DNA of 64,000 nt from positions 248,001 to 312,000 of the forward strand of contig JAIXMN010000006.1 of NCBI GenBank assembly GCA_025716815.1, written 5' to 3'. The position numbers and the translations under genes are program-made. Source of the stretch: Dichotomocladium elegans (Eukaryota > Mucoromycota > Mucoromycetes > Mucorales > Lichtheimiaceae). Position 1 is the first letter of the stretch, and every line of letters begins with the position of its first letter. Below the pieces are notes generated by a model. The model did not search any database and was not told the origin of the DNA. It was given only the letters and a program-made list of their open reading frames with translations. Of this stretch, positions 1 to 12,051 are shown piece by piece.

Positions 1-264
1 CTGCGTTCTCCGTTGCTTCCCCGGATGCTTCAGCCGCTGCTGCTGTCGTTGGTTCTTCCCGTCCTTCGTGTTCCTTCCTCGAACCCTTCCGCCATTGGTA
101 CCGCGATGGCATGCCTAGCTACCTTCGGGGTAAGTTAAAAAATAAGAAGCGGGGCTGATATTACCTGTTGACTAATAGGTATGTGGCTGGCCTTCTTTAT
201 CCATGCGACAAATCTTATGCTTTATGCGACATTTTATTTTACATTTATTTTTGAAAATAAATAC
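1..264 (-). mobile_element. End of a Tc1/IS630-type element, cut by the window edge
   Basis: The last 150 bases match, in reverse orientation, the terminal part of the element at 9546. Shared pieces are the blocks around 'cttcgggg...taagttaa', 'gttgactaatagg', 'tgcgacattttattt', and the terminal 'tttatttttgaaaataaa'. Upstream of that the sequence is pyrimidine- and GC-rich, like the GC-rich subterminal segment of the 9546 copy. The outer end is near 264. No transposase part is in the window. Strand is given as minus because the end that lies opposite the transposase start in the intact copy is oriented the other way here. Confidence 0.6.
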
Positions 265-1229
265 AGCTGGTGATAAACCACATGTAGTCTTCGGGAACCA
301 ATGTTGATCTATCTCCACATCCTCTAACTGAAGACAGTAACCTTATTAGCGGAATCTACCATGGGGGGGTTCCGAGATTCGATCTAGGACGAATTCAATC
401 CCTAGTTATTTAATTCTGACTTGATAACGATAAGATGTTGAAGATACCATTTTGTCAATATTACCAAAGGAAGTGTCGCATACACTTTCCACGATTGGCG
501 CTCTAGATACTGACCGATCAAACCTTTAAGCTTGGATACGCTTGATCAAGAATACCGAAAGCGTTTGAGCAAAACTACCAGCAGCCCATGCTCATTTCCT
601 TTGCTTAGATGTGGGGGACCACCAGAAAGTTAAAACGTTACGTCAGCCTTCCACGGTAGCAAACCCGCTAAAGAAAATCATAAAGAACGCAGATATTGAT
701 ATCAAAACATACAAATTTCATGCTTTACAATTAACCGCCTGTACTTTTGCAGTCCAACAAGGCAAACATACCAAGTGCCAAAGCAAAACAACACGCAAAT
801 TGGCCCAGCCTCCGGAACACCTTCGAGATATATTATTTCAAGCCTTCAAATGCGTATGACGAATGCCCCAACATCACTAACTTAATTGCTTTGTTGTCTA
901 TGGAAAATAAAACCACCACACCGGGGTGTGAACAAACGGCAACATTGATTGATTTAAACAGGGCTAACAATTATAAAGGAAATCGCCGAAGCGAATAACG
1001 AAGGTATAATGGTCCTCCACCCTTCAGGTCCCATTTTATGCTTTCAAAATCGCCAACAGTAAGTCACCCAAACCGCACATACGATGACGGGAAAAACATT
1101 GAGTGTACCCCTAGGCTTTAAAAAGATGCAAGGCGAACAGAATCAAGCGTGGCTTAGGAAGCCTAATACCGCCACATTGGACTCTGCACGAAAGGCAATT
1201 TCCTGAATCTATTATAATCCTAAAGGTCG
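265..1229. other. Intergenic, no gene recognised
   Basis: About 1 kb of AT-rich sequence. The two overlapping ORFs near 611-998 are short, have no recognisable motif and no splice partners that I could find. I see no RNA gene and no clear repeat in this stretch. Confidence 0.5.
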
Positions 1230-2965
1230 GAAAACACATTCTTCCCTCCGTATTTTATGGTCCTGCTGCAATAAAGAAGATAGTCACGACAAGACAATGA
1301 TCGCCGCTGTCTAGAGCACGCGAGATAAGATGAGATCACCCGAGGATACACCAAGCCGTTCTATTTCATGCAGGACGGCTATTATCTGAGAAGCGTGATA
1401 TCTACATAATCTATGCATCAGCATCAGCGAACGACGCTTGTTCCTATCTCCATCTTTGTCTTTATATTGACTGTTGAGATTTAAACCAATGGATACCGTC
1501 GACCACTGGCTGGAGAATGTGTCAATACGACTTCTCTAACTCAATGCCTGTGTCGCTCCATATCATGTTGGCGGCTTTTGCCCCTGCTGCACATGAGTGC
1601 GACATGGTCACGGGGACGTATGCTGTGTCCTGCCCTTATGCGTTCCACACTCAATTCGATGGCTGAGACCCAGGCCGATAGGGTGTGCATTTGCCCAAAG
1701 AATCACGCTTACTGTCCCACCTAGGTCTTCCTTACTAGGATCTTTGTGTCGCTCCCAGCTTCTTCTGCTCCCCATGGCCACTGTATTTTGCAACGCGTCA
1801 CTGGTGGCGTTGCAAGGCTTGGTCCATTTTCCCTGGGTCGATCGAGGCGCTGTGGCCTATCCTTATTCCATGATGTCAGCGAGCGGCATTTTTCTGGACT
1901 CGGGTCCTGAGCGTATTTGTGATTTCCCTTTTCTCGATTGCAAACAAGAGGAGCAGGTGTTTGCGCATCGCGAATCAAAGCGGCGCCAACGGGACCCTCT
2001 GATGCAGTGTTTAGCACCGCGAACGCAGTGATGGCTTGCGGATGCGGGTCTCGTCGAAGAATATTACGGAAAGTACCTGTTCGCCGCTATCATCCGAGCC
2101 ATTTTTCCGGTAAAGTTAAGAGGGTACAGTGATTCCCGTCAATAAAGTTTCTATAAAGTCATGCCGTCCGTGTTCTCGGCTTACTCGCACGCTTGTGCGT
2201 AAACACTGGGTTGGATCACCCGGTCTGCCCCTGCCACCCTAAAAGTTTCTCCCCCACTCCGCCACCTTTACCCCACCACACGATCTACGTCTACCATCTT
2301 GCACGCGAGACCAGAAACTTGTTCTGAAAACATCGGAATCTTATGATGTTAATTGGTCCGGAAAAGAAGTACACAGTGGCCCATTGCACCCCAAAGACCT
2401 ATATACGCACCCGACGTTGAGATTTCCAACATTAAGGTACAAGTTGTCAACCCTTGTTTCAGAGAGCTTGTATCAGCAGCCGCAGATGCGGTAAGATGGA
2501 AAGAGTTCCAAAGGGTGACAACTACAATGGTCTTACTCCAACTACAACCGGACGATACCACTCCTTTTGCTTGCGATTGCGAATCTTGGTAACTACAGTA
2601 AACTCTGTTGGTGCAAACTAACTAGCTCTATAGCTTGGATCTTTTCGAAGAACAAGGAGAAATATGATCTGCATCGGAGAGGCTGCTTGCGATCGTATGT
2701 GGTGGATCCAATGGTTGAGCGTGTAACACATATATGAAGCAACAATATCACGTTCTATGGTGGTGAGGTTGAAGGCATCAACGATCGAGGCTCAAGGTAC
2801 AATGCCGACGGGAAGATCTGCTTTTGGATCCAATGACAAAGGCAAAACAAGCCTTGACCATCACAAAGCGATGTTTGGCTATGCTTCACGCTCTCGTTGC
2901 TCACTAAAATCTGCCAATTTTGACGTGTTTAAACATTTAAAGTGCATTTGTTTAGAGATACAGTA
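1230..2965 (+). repeat. Left arm of a large inverted duplication
   Basis: This stretch recurs in reverse complement at about 12052-13935. The inner part (roughly 1540-2965) is nearly identical: over about 170 bases from 2350 only one mismatch was found, and short ORFs of 144, 79 and 69 codons have close counterparts there. The outer part (1230-1440) is clearly related but more diverged, and lacks about 110 bases present in the other arm. The ORFs inside match no family I know, so I do not call them genes. The right arm ends about 210 bases before the glutamine synthetase start, so this arm carries a diverged copy of that upstream region. Confidence 0.8.
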
Positions 2966-4626
2966 AGCAAAGATGAAGATGGTCTTATATATAATGCTCG
3001 CCATTGGACACTGTTTTCTCCTTCCCCCAGCCTGTTTGTCATGACCAAGAAATAAAATGTGGAGGATCAAAAGGATGCAGAAGCTATTCCGCGGTTTTGG
3101 GGGACTCCATTTTTACTTTGGGGGTTCATGTATTTTTAAACGAAATAGACTTGTTAGAATAAATTAGGTGTCGACGGTGGAAAAAAAAAACATGCAATGT
3201 TGAAGCTCTCTGTAAGTGTAGTTGACTCTGCCATTCTCAAAATGAGTGCAAGTTGCGTCTTTTTACAGGATACATTTCTCTCCTTTCGTCCGTCACCTCT
3301 TCTTCCCCTTGATTTAGTGCTTCCGTGATCATCTTTAGAAGAATATAATGCGGTCATGTATCGTTTGATCTAAATGGATCACATGGAAGGTAGCTATTTG
3401 TATCAGAAACTCCAAATATACATAGGCCGGATGTTTGGCTCACTCGGGATAAACGGCAGTGTGGATAAGCATCTTTGAGACCTTTGCACACAAAACAGAG
3501 TCGTGTTTAGCTAGCACGGGTGATATCATAAGAATGTGCCAATTCTACCATTTTGATATAGGACACAGTGTTATCGGAAAACGTTGTCGCTACCGTATAG
3601 TTTTTTTTTTTTATTATAAAATCCTGAAGATAGTGAATTATTTCTTACTCTATGATGCGCTTCCACTGAAAGGACGGAAAGTAAAAAAGTATGTGTGACA
3701 GACAGAGCTGCTCAGACGTGTACTGTACGATGCGCACTGCTGCAAAGGCGGGGTGTCCTGGCCATTGGATTAAACACGAGGGATCAACCATTCGCTATCA
3801 TCAAGTTTTCAGCTGCTATCGATTGCTTTTCTATGCGGTCTACTCTGACCTAAGCTACTTACGGTCAATCAAGCTAATCAATAAACCGTGTCCTTGCCCC
3901 TTATAGGAGGCATACACCTCCTTTGTTATATTTAGCTGTTGCTTCTATATACAATACTTTAGATAATGTGCAGTCTATGGTAGTATGGCGAACCGACGTT
4001 ACATCGTAAATAAAAGCAATCCTTGGCATTGGGCAAACAAATGTTCAAGCCATTCATCTGATCTCATCCTTTCTCTCTTTTGACTAAAAAAATATCGGTA
4101 GAAAAATCTTTCCTAGATTGACTATTCTCAAGCTTTTGAAGAAGTTTTGGGATTAGGGCGTGTGTCTGTCTTTGCGTCACATACTAGCCGGCTGCATAAC
4201 TCCGTTATTGCTGAACCCGTCGATAGCTCTTTTCTTTCGCTTTTTTTCTTCTTTCTCTTTCTCTTTATACATACACCACCACAAGTGCGAGTACCACATT
4301 TATTGCTCAATTAAAAAGTGATACAGCGAGGATTCTAAGACCTCTTACCTTATTCCTTCCGATTTTACTCTTATTCTTATATCCCATTATGGACAAAACG
4401 GATATCATGGGTTCAACGCATCACATATTCCTGCTAAAAATGCTCAACAAGTAACATCTTCACTGACAAACGACCAACTACGTACGAGTTGTGTCAGCTC
4501 ATTTATTGTTTACAACTTAGATTTCAAAACGCACCTCAAAAGAGTTCTCATATTGTTCAGGAGACGTTGCTTCCCTGGCTTCGGAACAATCATTCGAGAA
4601 GCCTAACTCACCATTCGCATCCAGCC
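2966..4626. other. Intergenic, no gene recognised
   Basis: About 1.7 kb between the left repeat arm and the DUF1765 gene. It is AT-rich, with homopolymer runs (A run near 3180, T run near 3601). The ORFs here are short and motif-free. The last 300 bases, with pyrimidine tracts near 4070 and 4230-4265, probably hold the promoter and leader of the gene at 4627. Confidence 0.4.
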
Positions 4627-7600
4627 ATGAGCACGAAAGACCCCACCAAAAAGAAAAAAAGCAATACCATCACCCGTCTATTCAGATCGCGCAAAACAAG
4701 CGCAATTAGCAACGAACCCTCGGCATTTTCCAACCTTGAATTTGTTCGCGTTTTGCTGGGGTGGTTAGTGGTCATAGCAATACAACGTGTGCCAAGCGAT
4801 AACAAGGATGATTAAAGAATTCTATATAGGTGGAAAGTGCTGATGGACTCGGTACAATCCAAAAATTATGCAAAGAGAACGATCTACTTTGATTCCATTG
4901 TTGAAATTCTGTCACGGTAAAGCGAACGCGTTCGTAGGAGCGGTATCAATAGACCATGCTATTAACCAACTCGGACTGCATCACCCACTAGTGAAGAGTT
5001 GTTATGTTATGGTAACCAATGAATTCTATATCCACCAAACAAACCATCATCATGCTAACTGGTATCTTGCTTTACTTGCGATGGCCGGCCCTATTGCTGC
5101 TCTCTACCGAGACCAGACCGCTACTTGGGGTCCTATCGCACCTGTGAAACAAATAGCGCTGATTATGGGCTAATGGCGGAGTATGAAAGATTGCTCAACA
5201 TCACTTTGGCGTATGTAATTGATAGCGCCAACATGGCGACCATCTGCCCAGCAATTAGTATCTTCTGCGCCCATGTGCTAGGTTAGTCTGTCCTTGATCT
5301 ATTTTTTTTTTGCACTGCATGTCACGCTCACACTCGCATTATTTAACACGGAGCTTAGCGATCTCTTTTTTCAAGGTACCTCAGCTTGCGAGCTGTCTTC
5401 TCCAAAGCCTGCCATTTGTACGACCCCAGACAATTTCCAAGATCAGCAGAGAGCTATCATGCAGCAGTATATTAAGCCAAGTGTGAGTGACATTGAAAGC
5501 CGCCCCCAGTCCGGCCCCGATTTTTTGCTTATCGGCCACAATCTATATGATGCGAGTATAGCCAGCTGCAACTTTTACAAGGAATGCCTAATCATCTACA
5601 TTCCCTGATGGCGGTTCACGCTATGGATAAAAGAACAGCAGAAAACTCCCGTCCTTTCGAATTCGGAGAGCATTTTCTTTCGAGGTATCCACCGCAATTC
5701 AATTATGTGGCTACACGAATGTCGAGGAACCACGTGGTGCGTGTGTATAATGTTTAACAAACTATTGCTGCTATGCAGATGGAGAACTAGTGATAGGGCC
5801 TTCTTCATCCTCTTTTACCAGCGCTACCATATCCATCTGCAAACTTACATTCAGGCAGCAATACCAAATGTTCAATCCTTGCCGTTGGCCACCAAGAACG
5901 CCATCTTGTCCTTGTCGCCGGGTTATATTCATCTAGCGGCCTACATGGCCGATAGCGTTGTGGCACTGATAAAGCCCAAGCCTGTCCTATTCGGCGAAAA
6001 GAGTGGTATTTCTCACTTCGGAGTTGGAGAAGGCGGGACCATGGCCACAGCAGCAGTTGTGACAGGCAACACTACAGCAATGCCGTGTAACTCGGATTCC
6101 AACCCGAAACTGGTCGATCAGCAGAATCGTACGCCCTCACCAGTACCCGGATATACTACCATCAGAATGAGCAATAGCTTCGTCTCAAATGAGTCATACT
6201 CATCACGATCGTCTGCTGAACGACCAAAGCCTCCGCAAGCTGCGAAATTTCAGATAGCAAATGCTGGCCTTTCTCAGAACGGGAAGCCCCAGGCCCTCGA
6301 AGCAGCCACACGTAGATATGCATACTGTCTCGTTTCATGCGCTTTGACACCGTGTGATGACAGAAAAATTGGTGCTGCTACTCCTGCATGTCTATTGTAT
6401 CAGGACATGGTCAACATTTGGATTCGCGTGGTGGCCAGGCGCATCAGTTGCTCGACACCGATTAGTATATTTTGTACATTTTACATGATATGGTGGTGTT
6501 AGATATTGTCGCTTACTGTTTGATTTAGGCTTAATTGATTTCTTTGAGAACTTGATCGACGAGGTGGCAAAGTAAGTAATAGATGCTAAAGCTGGAGTCA
6601 TATCTCTCGTGTACTTATCTAGACCCTCTTAGCGCCCCTGCAACAATTCGATCCCTGCACTCGGTCTCTTCGTTACTCGATAATTCCTTTATACTCAATG
6701 TGATCCGTATTCCGCTCATCCATACTGACAATGCAATTGTTCACCAACGCATACTTGCATTCATATATTCGAACTTCGAGTCCCTCACTCGGCAGCGTCC
6801 GGAATTCCTCAAGATGCTTTGCTGCCATATCCTTCTTCCTCCGTTTATTTTCGAGCGTTTCTTAACACACTGGCATGAAGGAGTCCGTGTGCTCTACATT
6901 AAGCTAATTTATGGACGTCTTCGCCCACTCTGGGCACAAGCATCGGTTTTATGGAATTGTAAGGCGCCTTTGCCTGCGACGAAAGATAAGGAATGTGAAG
7001 GCAGAACGTGCAGGAATATTTGGCGCGACGATCATCAAGGTAATTTATTAGTGTGATATATATATTAACGTCAATGTACACACACCAACCTTATCGTCCT
7101 ATTTTAGATCGGCATACCATAAACGGTCAATGCGCAACCAGCTATACCAACGGCAGAAGAACTGATGATAGCGACTACAGCAGATGTACACTGTAAAGAA
7201 GCAAAGTCTAATCCTCGGAAAAGCAAACCTAGTAGTGATTTATTCATATCCTTAGGGAAATCCACATCATTTTAGAAGCGCTCCTGACCGCGTTCTACCG
7301 ACAGCATGCTCGACTGCAATCCATTCTCCTGCCCATTACGGACGCACGTGAGCGACAAGTGGTCATGGCCAATCTATCCTCAAAGGACTATTCTCTTCCT
7401 CTCCCGAGCCCAATGGGCGTTACCTCCCATGGCCATGGTTGTGAGTTCTCAATCCTTTCACCATCGCCAGCACCAATATACAGCAAGAAGACCAATATGG
7501 TCAGCCTACCGGCTCACTTTGCGGTTTCACCGCCTAGCAACAAAAAGGAGGACGAGCAACGCTTTGGTTTTAAGTATTCCTCTGCATTCATCCGCGCCTT

Positions 7601-8072
7601 TTCATTTCGAACATCTGCGCGAAACCAAAAAAGACATGTCGACTTTGTGGCTCAGACCCATTGTCGGCGACCTTTCCAACGCCAGGATCATCATGGCTAT
7701 CCCACGCCACGCCCTTACTGCTCCTACGAGGTGTCGGAGATGCAAAACCGCACAGCTTATGCGTCCCGTGAGCGGCTACATGGTCCCTTGACGAGTAGTC
7801 ATTCTTGCGTCATAGAGCAAAGTGATATGAGCACTGCGTCCGAAGAAGAGGCAGACTCAGCTTATGCCAGTGGTACCACTACACCTATCTTAATGGACAC
7901 AACGAGCCCATCGTGGGCACCCGAAGCCCTGCCGGCTGCTGAAGCTTGGAGATACCCAGTATCAGCTTACCTTTATGCCGGATGCGCTGCCGATGAAATG
8001 GACCAAGTGGCTACTCTGACGCGACTTCCCAGCAAAATCTCAATCGACTGGCCTAGAGCGTGGATTGGGTAG
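4627..8072 (+). CDS. DUF1765-like fungal protein, nine exons
   Basis: The model joins 4627-4760, 4830-4916, 5157-5274, 5376-5466, 5582-5684, 5779-6464, 6529-6571, 6633-7039 and 7276-8072, giving 821 residues with matching phase at every junction. The N-terminus is basic (a run of lysines at residues 8-11). The middle holds helical blocks such as YERLLNITLAYVIDSANMAT, FFILFYQRYHIHLQTYI and, near the end of exon 8, FLTHWHEGVRVLYIKLIYGR. This pattern recalls the fungal DUF1765 family, whose biochemical role is unknown. The last exon is Ser/Pro-rich and probably disordered. Weak points are the donor after exon 3 (gtgcta), the donor of exon 1 (gtggtt), and a possible extra exon near 7109-7190. The family call rests on remembered pattern, not alignment. 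Confidence 0.65.
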
Positions 8073-8867
8073 CAGTTTGTTGATATGTAGGAAAATAAAA
8101 AAAGTTGTACATAGCGTAGCTAGTCTTTGTCGGGAAAATATATCCATATTTGATGTTTTCTACTCTTCATATGCTTTATATAGAGCATGAAGTACATACA
8201 GTGTACTGTGACTAGTAGTGTACAGTACATACGTACGTACCCTATTTGTACGATGGAAACGAGTACCGTCATGCAGCCTAATGATGCTTAATTCTCAAAT
8301 TGAAACATGTCGGTTTTTAACTTATTGGTTTGATCCTGTACACCAAATCAAGCACATTTATGAGTAGATGTTCGATAGAACAATAGTGTTCCTTATAGTA
8401 GCCGCCCATTATAAGCATTTATGTCCGTTGGCAATAATTACATTATCGCGATATGAGCCGGTTGGAACCAAGAATACTGTACAGTATTACCATCGTTGCC
8501 TGCTATCATATTATTAAAAAGACTGTGTTGTGAAACTCGCAACTGGCAAGGATTAAATCGATGATGAATCCGCTAACGACAGAAGCAAGTAACACCACGT
8601 TCTGCCAGATGCAGCACGACCGAACGAGAGGCACTGGGCAAAGCCAGAGTACACACGAGTGACACCACAAGCCGCAGCAAGATGCACGATGATACACGAA
8701 GCAAACAAGCAAGCAAAGCAAAAGGTGAACCAATCGACAACGCTCAAGACGAGTATACGAGAGCAAACGGACAGTGATGAGGGAATATCTTGTAGAGAGA
8801 AATCTGCAGAAACAACGCAACCCCCTCCCCCCTTCCGTAGGACAAGATGAAGAAGGGTCCTGGATAA
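8073..8867. other. Intergenic, no gene recognised
   Basis: Downstream of the DUF1765 stop lies AT-rich DNA with an 'acgtacgtac' run near 8230. The open frames at 8506-8913 on both strands overlap each other and lack motifs. The minus-strand one is Cys/Leu-rich, as expected for chance reading of this composition. Confidence 0.4.
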
Positions 8868-9120
8868 GCTGTTTTCCAAAAATAAGTCGTGTCCTTAGCA
8901 GCTCTGAAGTCACGGGATCACAAAAATAGAAGTCGTGTTTTTCTCAAAGCCAATGTCGCACGAAAAAGCGGCCATTCTATAAAGGGTAGTCAGCTTTGAT
9001 CCTTTCTTTTTATTACCTATTTAACATTCGGAATTGAGCATTCCTTTTTTTTTACGATGGACAAGGCCATGTCGTTGATGAGGAAATGTACTTTTTTCAA
9101 TCTGTTTGTTCTCGCATAGA
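8868..9120 (+). mobile_element. Decayed Tc1/IS630-type terminal fragment
   Basis: Read in reverse complement, the start of this stretch matches the transposase-side terminus of the intact copy: the block 'gatcctgcgacttcagaac' and the TIR core with TTTTGGAAAA are recognisable with mismatches. It runs into a diverged version of the transposase N-terminal coding region (blocks around 'aatgagcat' and 'ccatgtcgttgatgagg'). The transposase would therefore read on the plus strand, opposite to the 9546 copy. Only a few hundred bases remain. Confidence 0.5.
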
Positions 9121-9366
9121 ATTGCCTATTCATCGTGGATGTTACCAGGGCTGTTTCCTGTACTCTCGCTCTATGGTAGTTTTCCAAAATACTGTTGGTA
9201 GGAGCTTCCACAGGAGGATTCAGTAGAGTCCTTTTTTTTTAGCCAAACTTATTGAAACACATCGATCGCTTGCCTTGTTGACACTGGTCTGAGGTTCCAG
9301 TACATTAACTGGGTAGACGGTAATTGTGTTTGGCAGCAAATAGATCCACTCACATAGCCTTCATTC

Positions 9367-9385
9367 CACACACACACACACACAC
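9367..9385. repeat. (CA)n microsatellite
   Basis: About nine CA units in intergenic DNA beside the Tc1-type element. Confidence 0.9.
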
Positions 9386-9929
9386 CGAGTCTGGATCCAT
9401 TTGAATCACCTTGTGGGTGGTGTTCACTCGTACAGAGGAATGTTTGACGACTCGGTTTGTAATTCGTGTGACCAATCGGAGCCGTTACCGCCTGATTTCG
9501 TGATGTATCTTATTGATCCAACGACAAGGGTGATGAGGTAAGCATTTACTTTATTTTCAAAAATAAATGTCGTAAACAAGATAAAATAATGTCGTGCAAA
9601 ATACAAAAAAAATGTCGCATTGAATTATATAAATTTGTCGTATCAATAGGCAAAAAAATTTCGCATCCATGGATTAAAACCTGTTAGTCAATAGAAAAAC
9701 ACTACTCCTCCATACGCTTTAACTTACACTCAAGGGCCCCGAAGGACCGAGGAGTTATCCTGGGTAGTCCCGGCGATAACCGGGACGGAGAGACAGGACG
9801 AGAGAGCCAGCACACCAAAAGAGACAGGCGGCGGCTGCCAGGGCGCCAAACGAGGGAATGGCGGCGGCGGCGGCGGAGGGAAGGAGCGAAATGGGGCCTG
9901 TGGTGGCAGCGAAAAAGAGCGGAAGGAGC

Positions 9930-10125
9930 GGAAGGGTGTTCAGGAACTCCTCTCTTCCATGGCTCATCAAGCACGGGTACGATTGGTTAATCTATAAAGG
10001 ACAGTGGATGTTAGTTGCAATAAAATAATTTGGTATTATAGCGATCATACCGGATAAGACCATGGAAGAGAGGGTCGAGATGAAGTTGATGGAGAAAGGA
10101 GATTTCTCGGCTGTCCATTATTTAT
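9930..10125 (+). pseudogene. Short passenger ORF of the Tc1-type element, broken copy
   Basis: Reading opposite to the transposase, this stretch encodes a sequence with HGYDWLIYKGQWMLVAI and, after a small insertion of about 19 bases that shifts the frame, IPDKTMEERVEMKLMEKGDF. The same ORF is intact for 61 codons at 53336-53521 in another copy. I do not recognise the family. Conservation of the coding sense between two diverged copies suggests a real passenger protein or part of one. Confidence 0.4.
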
Positions 10126-10380
10126 AGGAAATCAAGGAGGAGCAGAAGAAATTTCTTTGTGATAAACGATGCTGCAATAGATACAGCGGCAGATCATATG
10201 CTCTTTTCATCGACTCGCTGATCCTTTAATCGGTACAGAAGCTTGGAAACGTCCTGTATTGCATTCGAATAGTACTTCCATAATTTCTTTGTGATGAACG
10301 ATGCTGCAGTAAATACAGCGGCAGTAACTAAGCACATATGAGAATGAGAAACGAAACCTTCGATATCGCTCAGCTTTAAG

Positions 10381-11573
10381 CTATTGGATGCTTCGCTGAT
10401 CTGTGTTATCAACCATCTCGCTTTCCAAGAACCTATTCCATTTAACTTTACTATTGACCACTGACCAAAACTGCTCAATAGAATTGAGTTCAGGCGAGTA
10501 TGGTGGAAGATAAGCATATCGATATCCTCGACACTCGATGTATTCAGAGATATCCTGTGTCGTATGGATAGGCTCATTATCCATTACCAAATAATGGCCA
10601 TTTATGTTCATACTTATCCATCTCGTCCATCGTTGCCTTAAGGAAGCTGAGATGATGTTCAGTTGCAGTTCCTCTGCTCGCAACTTCAGATTGACCTGCC
10701 TTCTTCTTTTCTTGATTGGTGGCTGCGGGAGTCTCAAGCTACATTGAATGATGCCTGATGCTGAGATTGCTCCCACTATTGTGGCTGCCTTTGGTACTGT
10801 AACCACTGCAGGGGTCCATTTCTTGGACCACACCATGCTCCATTTCATGTTAATATGGAATCCAGACTCATCAAAGAAAAAACGCAGCTTTTGAAGTCGA
10901 TGTCGGTCCTATCCCATCTGCATACTCAGTCAAGAGCGCTCTTGGGTCTTCGCAGCACTATTCCTGTCTATAGGCTGAAACCGAACCATTTTTAATGACA
11001 GTTGCATACGTTTTCATAAATCGATGGAGCGTCGTTTTAGATGCTCTGAGACCCTCAAGTCATTGGAGCAGCTACTCTAGGGCAATGGATGGGTCTTCAT
11101 CAACGCATTCTAAAACAGTGCGCTTATGCTCTTCATTGAGAACACGCGAACGGTCCCCCCGTGTTAGGTTTCTTAAAGATGCTGTCAGGGTCCTTCTCGT
11201 ACTGTAATGCCCATCGCTGGACTGAACGAATTTGGAGACCTAGCAGCTGACGCACTCAAGATCTTCTCAAACATCCGTTTGAAAAATCTGACCTTGTCTT
11301 GGTCAGTTTATGCTGAGTAACTGCGCTTGATCCCAGCTTCTTCCATCCGAATGTCTGTATCCTTTCGCTGGGGAATGCGTGTGGGATTAAGCTCAGGGTT
11401 ATCTTTGCACAATATGCAACGCAGATATTCAGTGTGAGAACAAACGGATTGAAGTGAGTACATTTCCTCATCAATGGCATAGTCCATAGGTTCAAAACAG
11501 CCACGCTCATCAACGACATGACCTTGGCCATCTTAAAATGTATAAAAGAGAAAGCTTCTTTTTTGTGCGACAT
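10381..11573 (-). pseudogene. DDE transposase, Tc1/mariner-IS630 type, broken
   Basis: On the minus strand the N-terminal coding part (from about 11573) includes KVRFFKRMFEKILSASA, followed by an HTH-like region (NEEHKRTVLECVDEDPSIAL). The C-terminal 155 codons start at 10848 and carry the second catalytic Asp in LVMDNEPIHTTQDI and the catalytic Glu in YSPELNSIEQFW. The first Asp motif (DESGFHINMKWSM) lies just upstream, near 10850-10880, in a different frame. The parts sit in more than one frame and at least one stop falls between the HTH and DDE halves, so this copy should be inactive. Such an enzyme would cut and paste the element by its terminal repeats. Confidence 0.8.
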
Positions 11574-11708
11574 CTTTCCGTGTATGTGTGTGACATTCGA
11601 TTTGTCATCACGCGTAAAGATTTCTGGGCAAAATGCGATTTGTATTTTTGCGATCCTGCGACTTCAGAACTGGCAGAGTGCGGCTTTGATTTTGAAAAAG
11701 AGTGTATA

Positions 11709-12051
11709 ATTATCTCCAGTTGGGAGTGGGAAACTGTCATCCTCCTCTTGCTTATCACAAAGTGTTCACTATGTGATTGATTCACATCGTTTGTAGGCTA
11801 TGATGATCGAATTTTTCCCAGCGCTTCACCGTCAACGTTACCGAGCAACTGTCATTCAAGCATAGAGAGCTGTACCATCCGTCCATGATACGGTGATTCC
11901 TACCTAATGCATATCCCCTAGTCCATTTCGTATGTCATATTTATTGCTACATCCTTTTATATTTGAGTTATTCATCCATTTATACACGATACAGCATTGC
12001 CAAAAGTTTTATGAAATGAAGATATATATATAGAGATAGATAAATAGGCTG
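11709..12051. other. Spacer between Tc1-type element and right repeat arm
   Basis: About 340 bases of AT-rich sequence with TA-rich runs near 12022-12035. I see no gene, RNA or repeat here. Confidence 0.4.

Larger units (their letters stand above)
9546..11708 (-). mobile_element. Nearly full-length Tc1/IS630-type transposon
   Basis: The two ends are imperfect inverted repeats: the left starts near 'ttactttattttcaaaaata' and the right, read in reverse, near 'atacactctttttcaaaatc'. The element is about 2.2 kb. Inside are a decayed DDE transposase on the minus strand, a GC-rich subterminal stretch with CGG-type repeats (9830-9880), and a short ORF reading the other way (about 9930-10125). The target TA duplication cannot be fixed with certainty because the outermost bases differ between ends. 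Related copies lie at 38778, 45200 and 53061, and fragments at 1, 8868, 17110 and 17680. Confidence 0.8.

Noticed and set aside
1597..2031. 144-codon ORF in the left repeat arm
   Set aside because: Its counterpart in the right arm is split into two frames and the protein looks like no family, so it is more likely repeat sequence than a gene.
8506..8913. 135-codon minus-strand ORF
   Set aside because: Cys/Leu-rich chance frame without motifs; it overlaps other frames and the edge of a transposon fragment.
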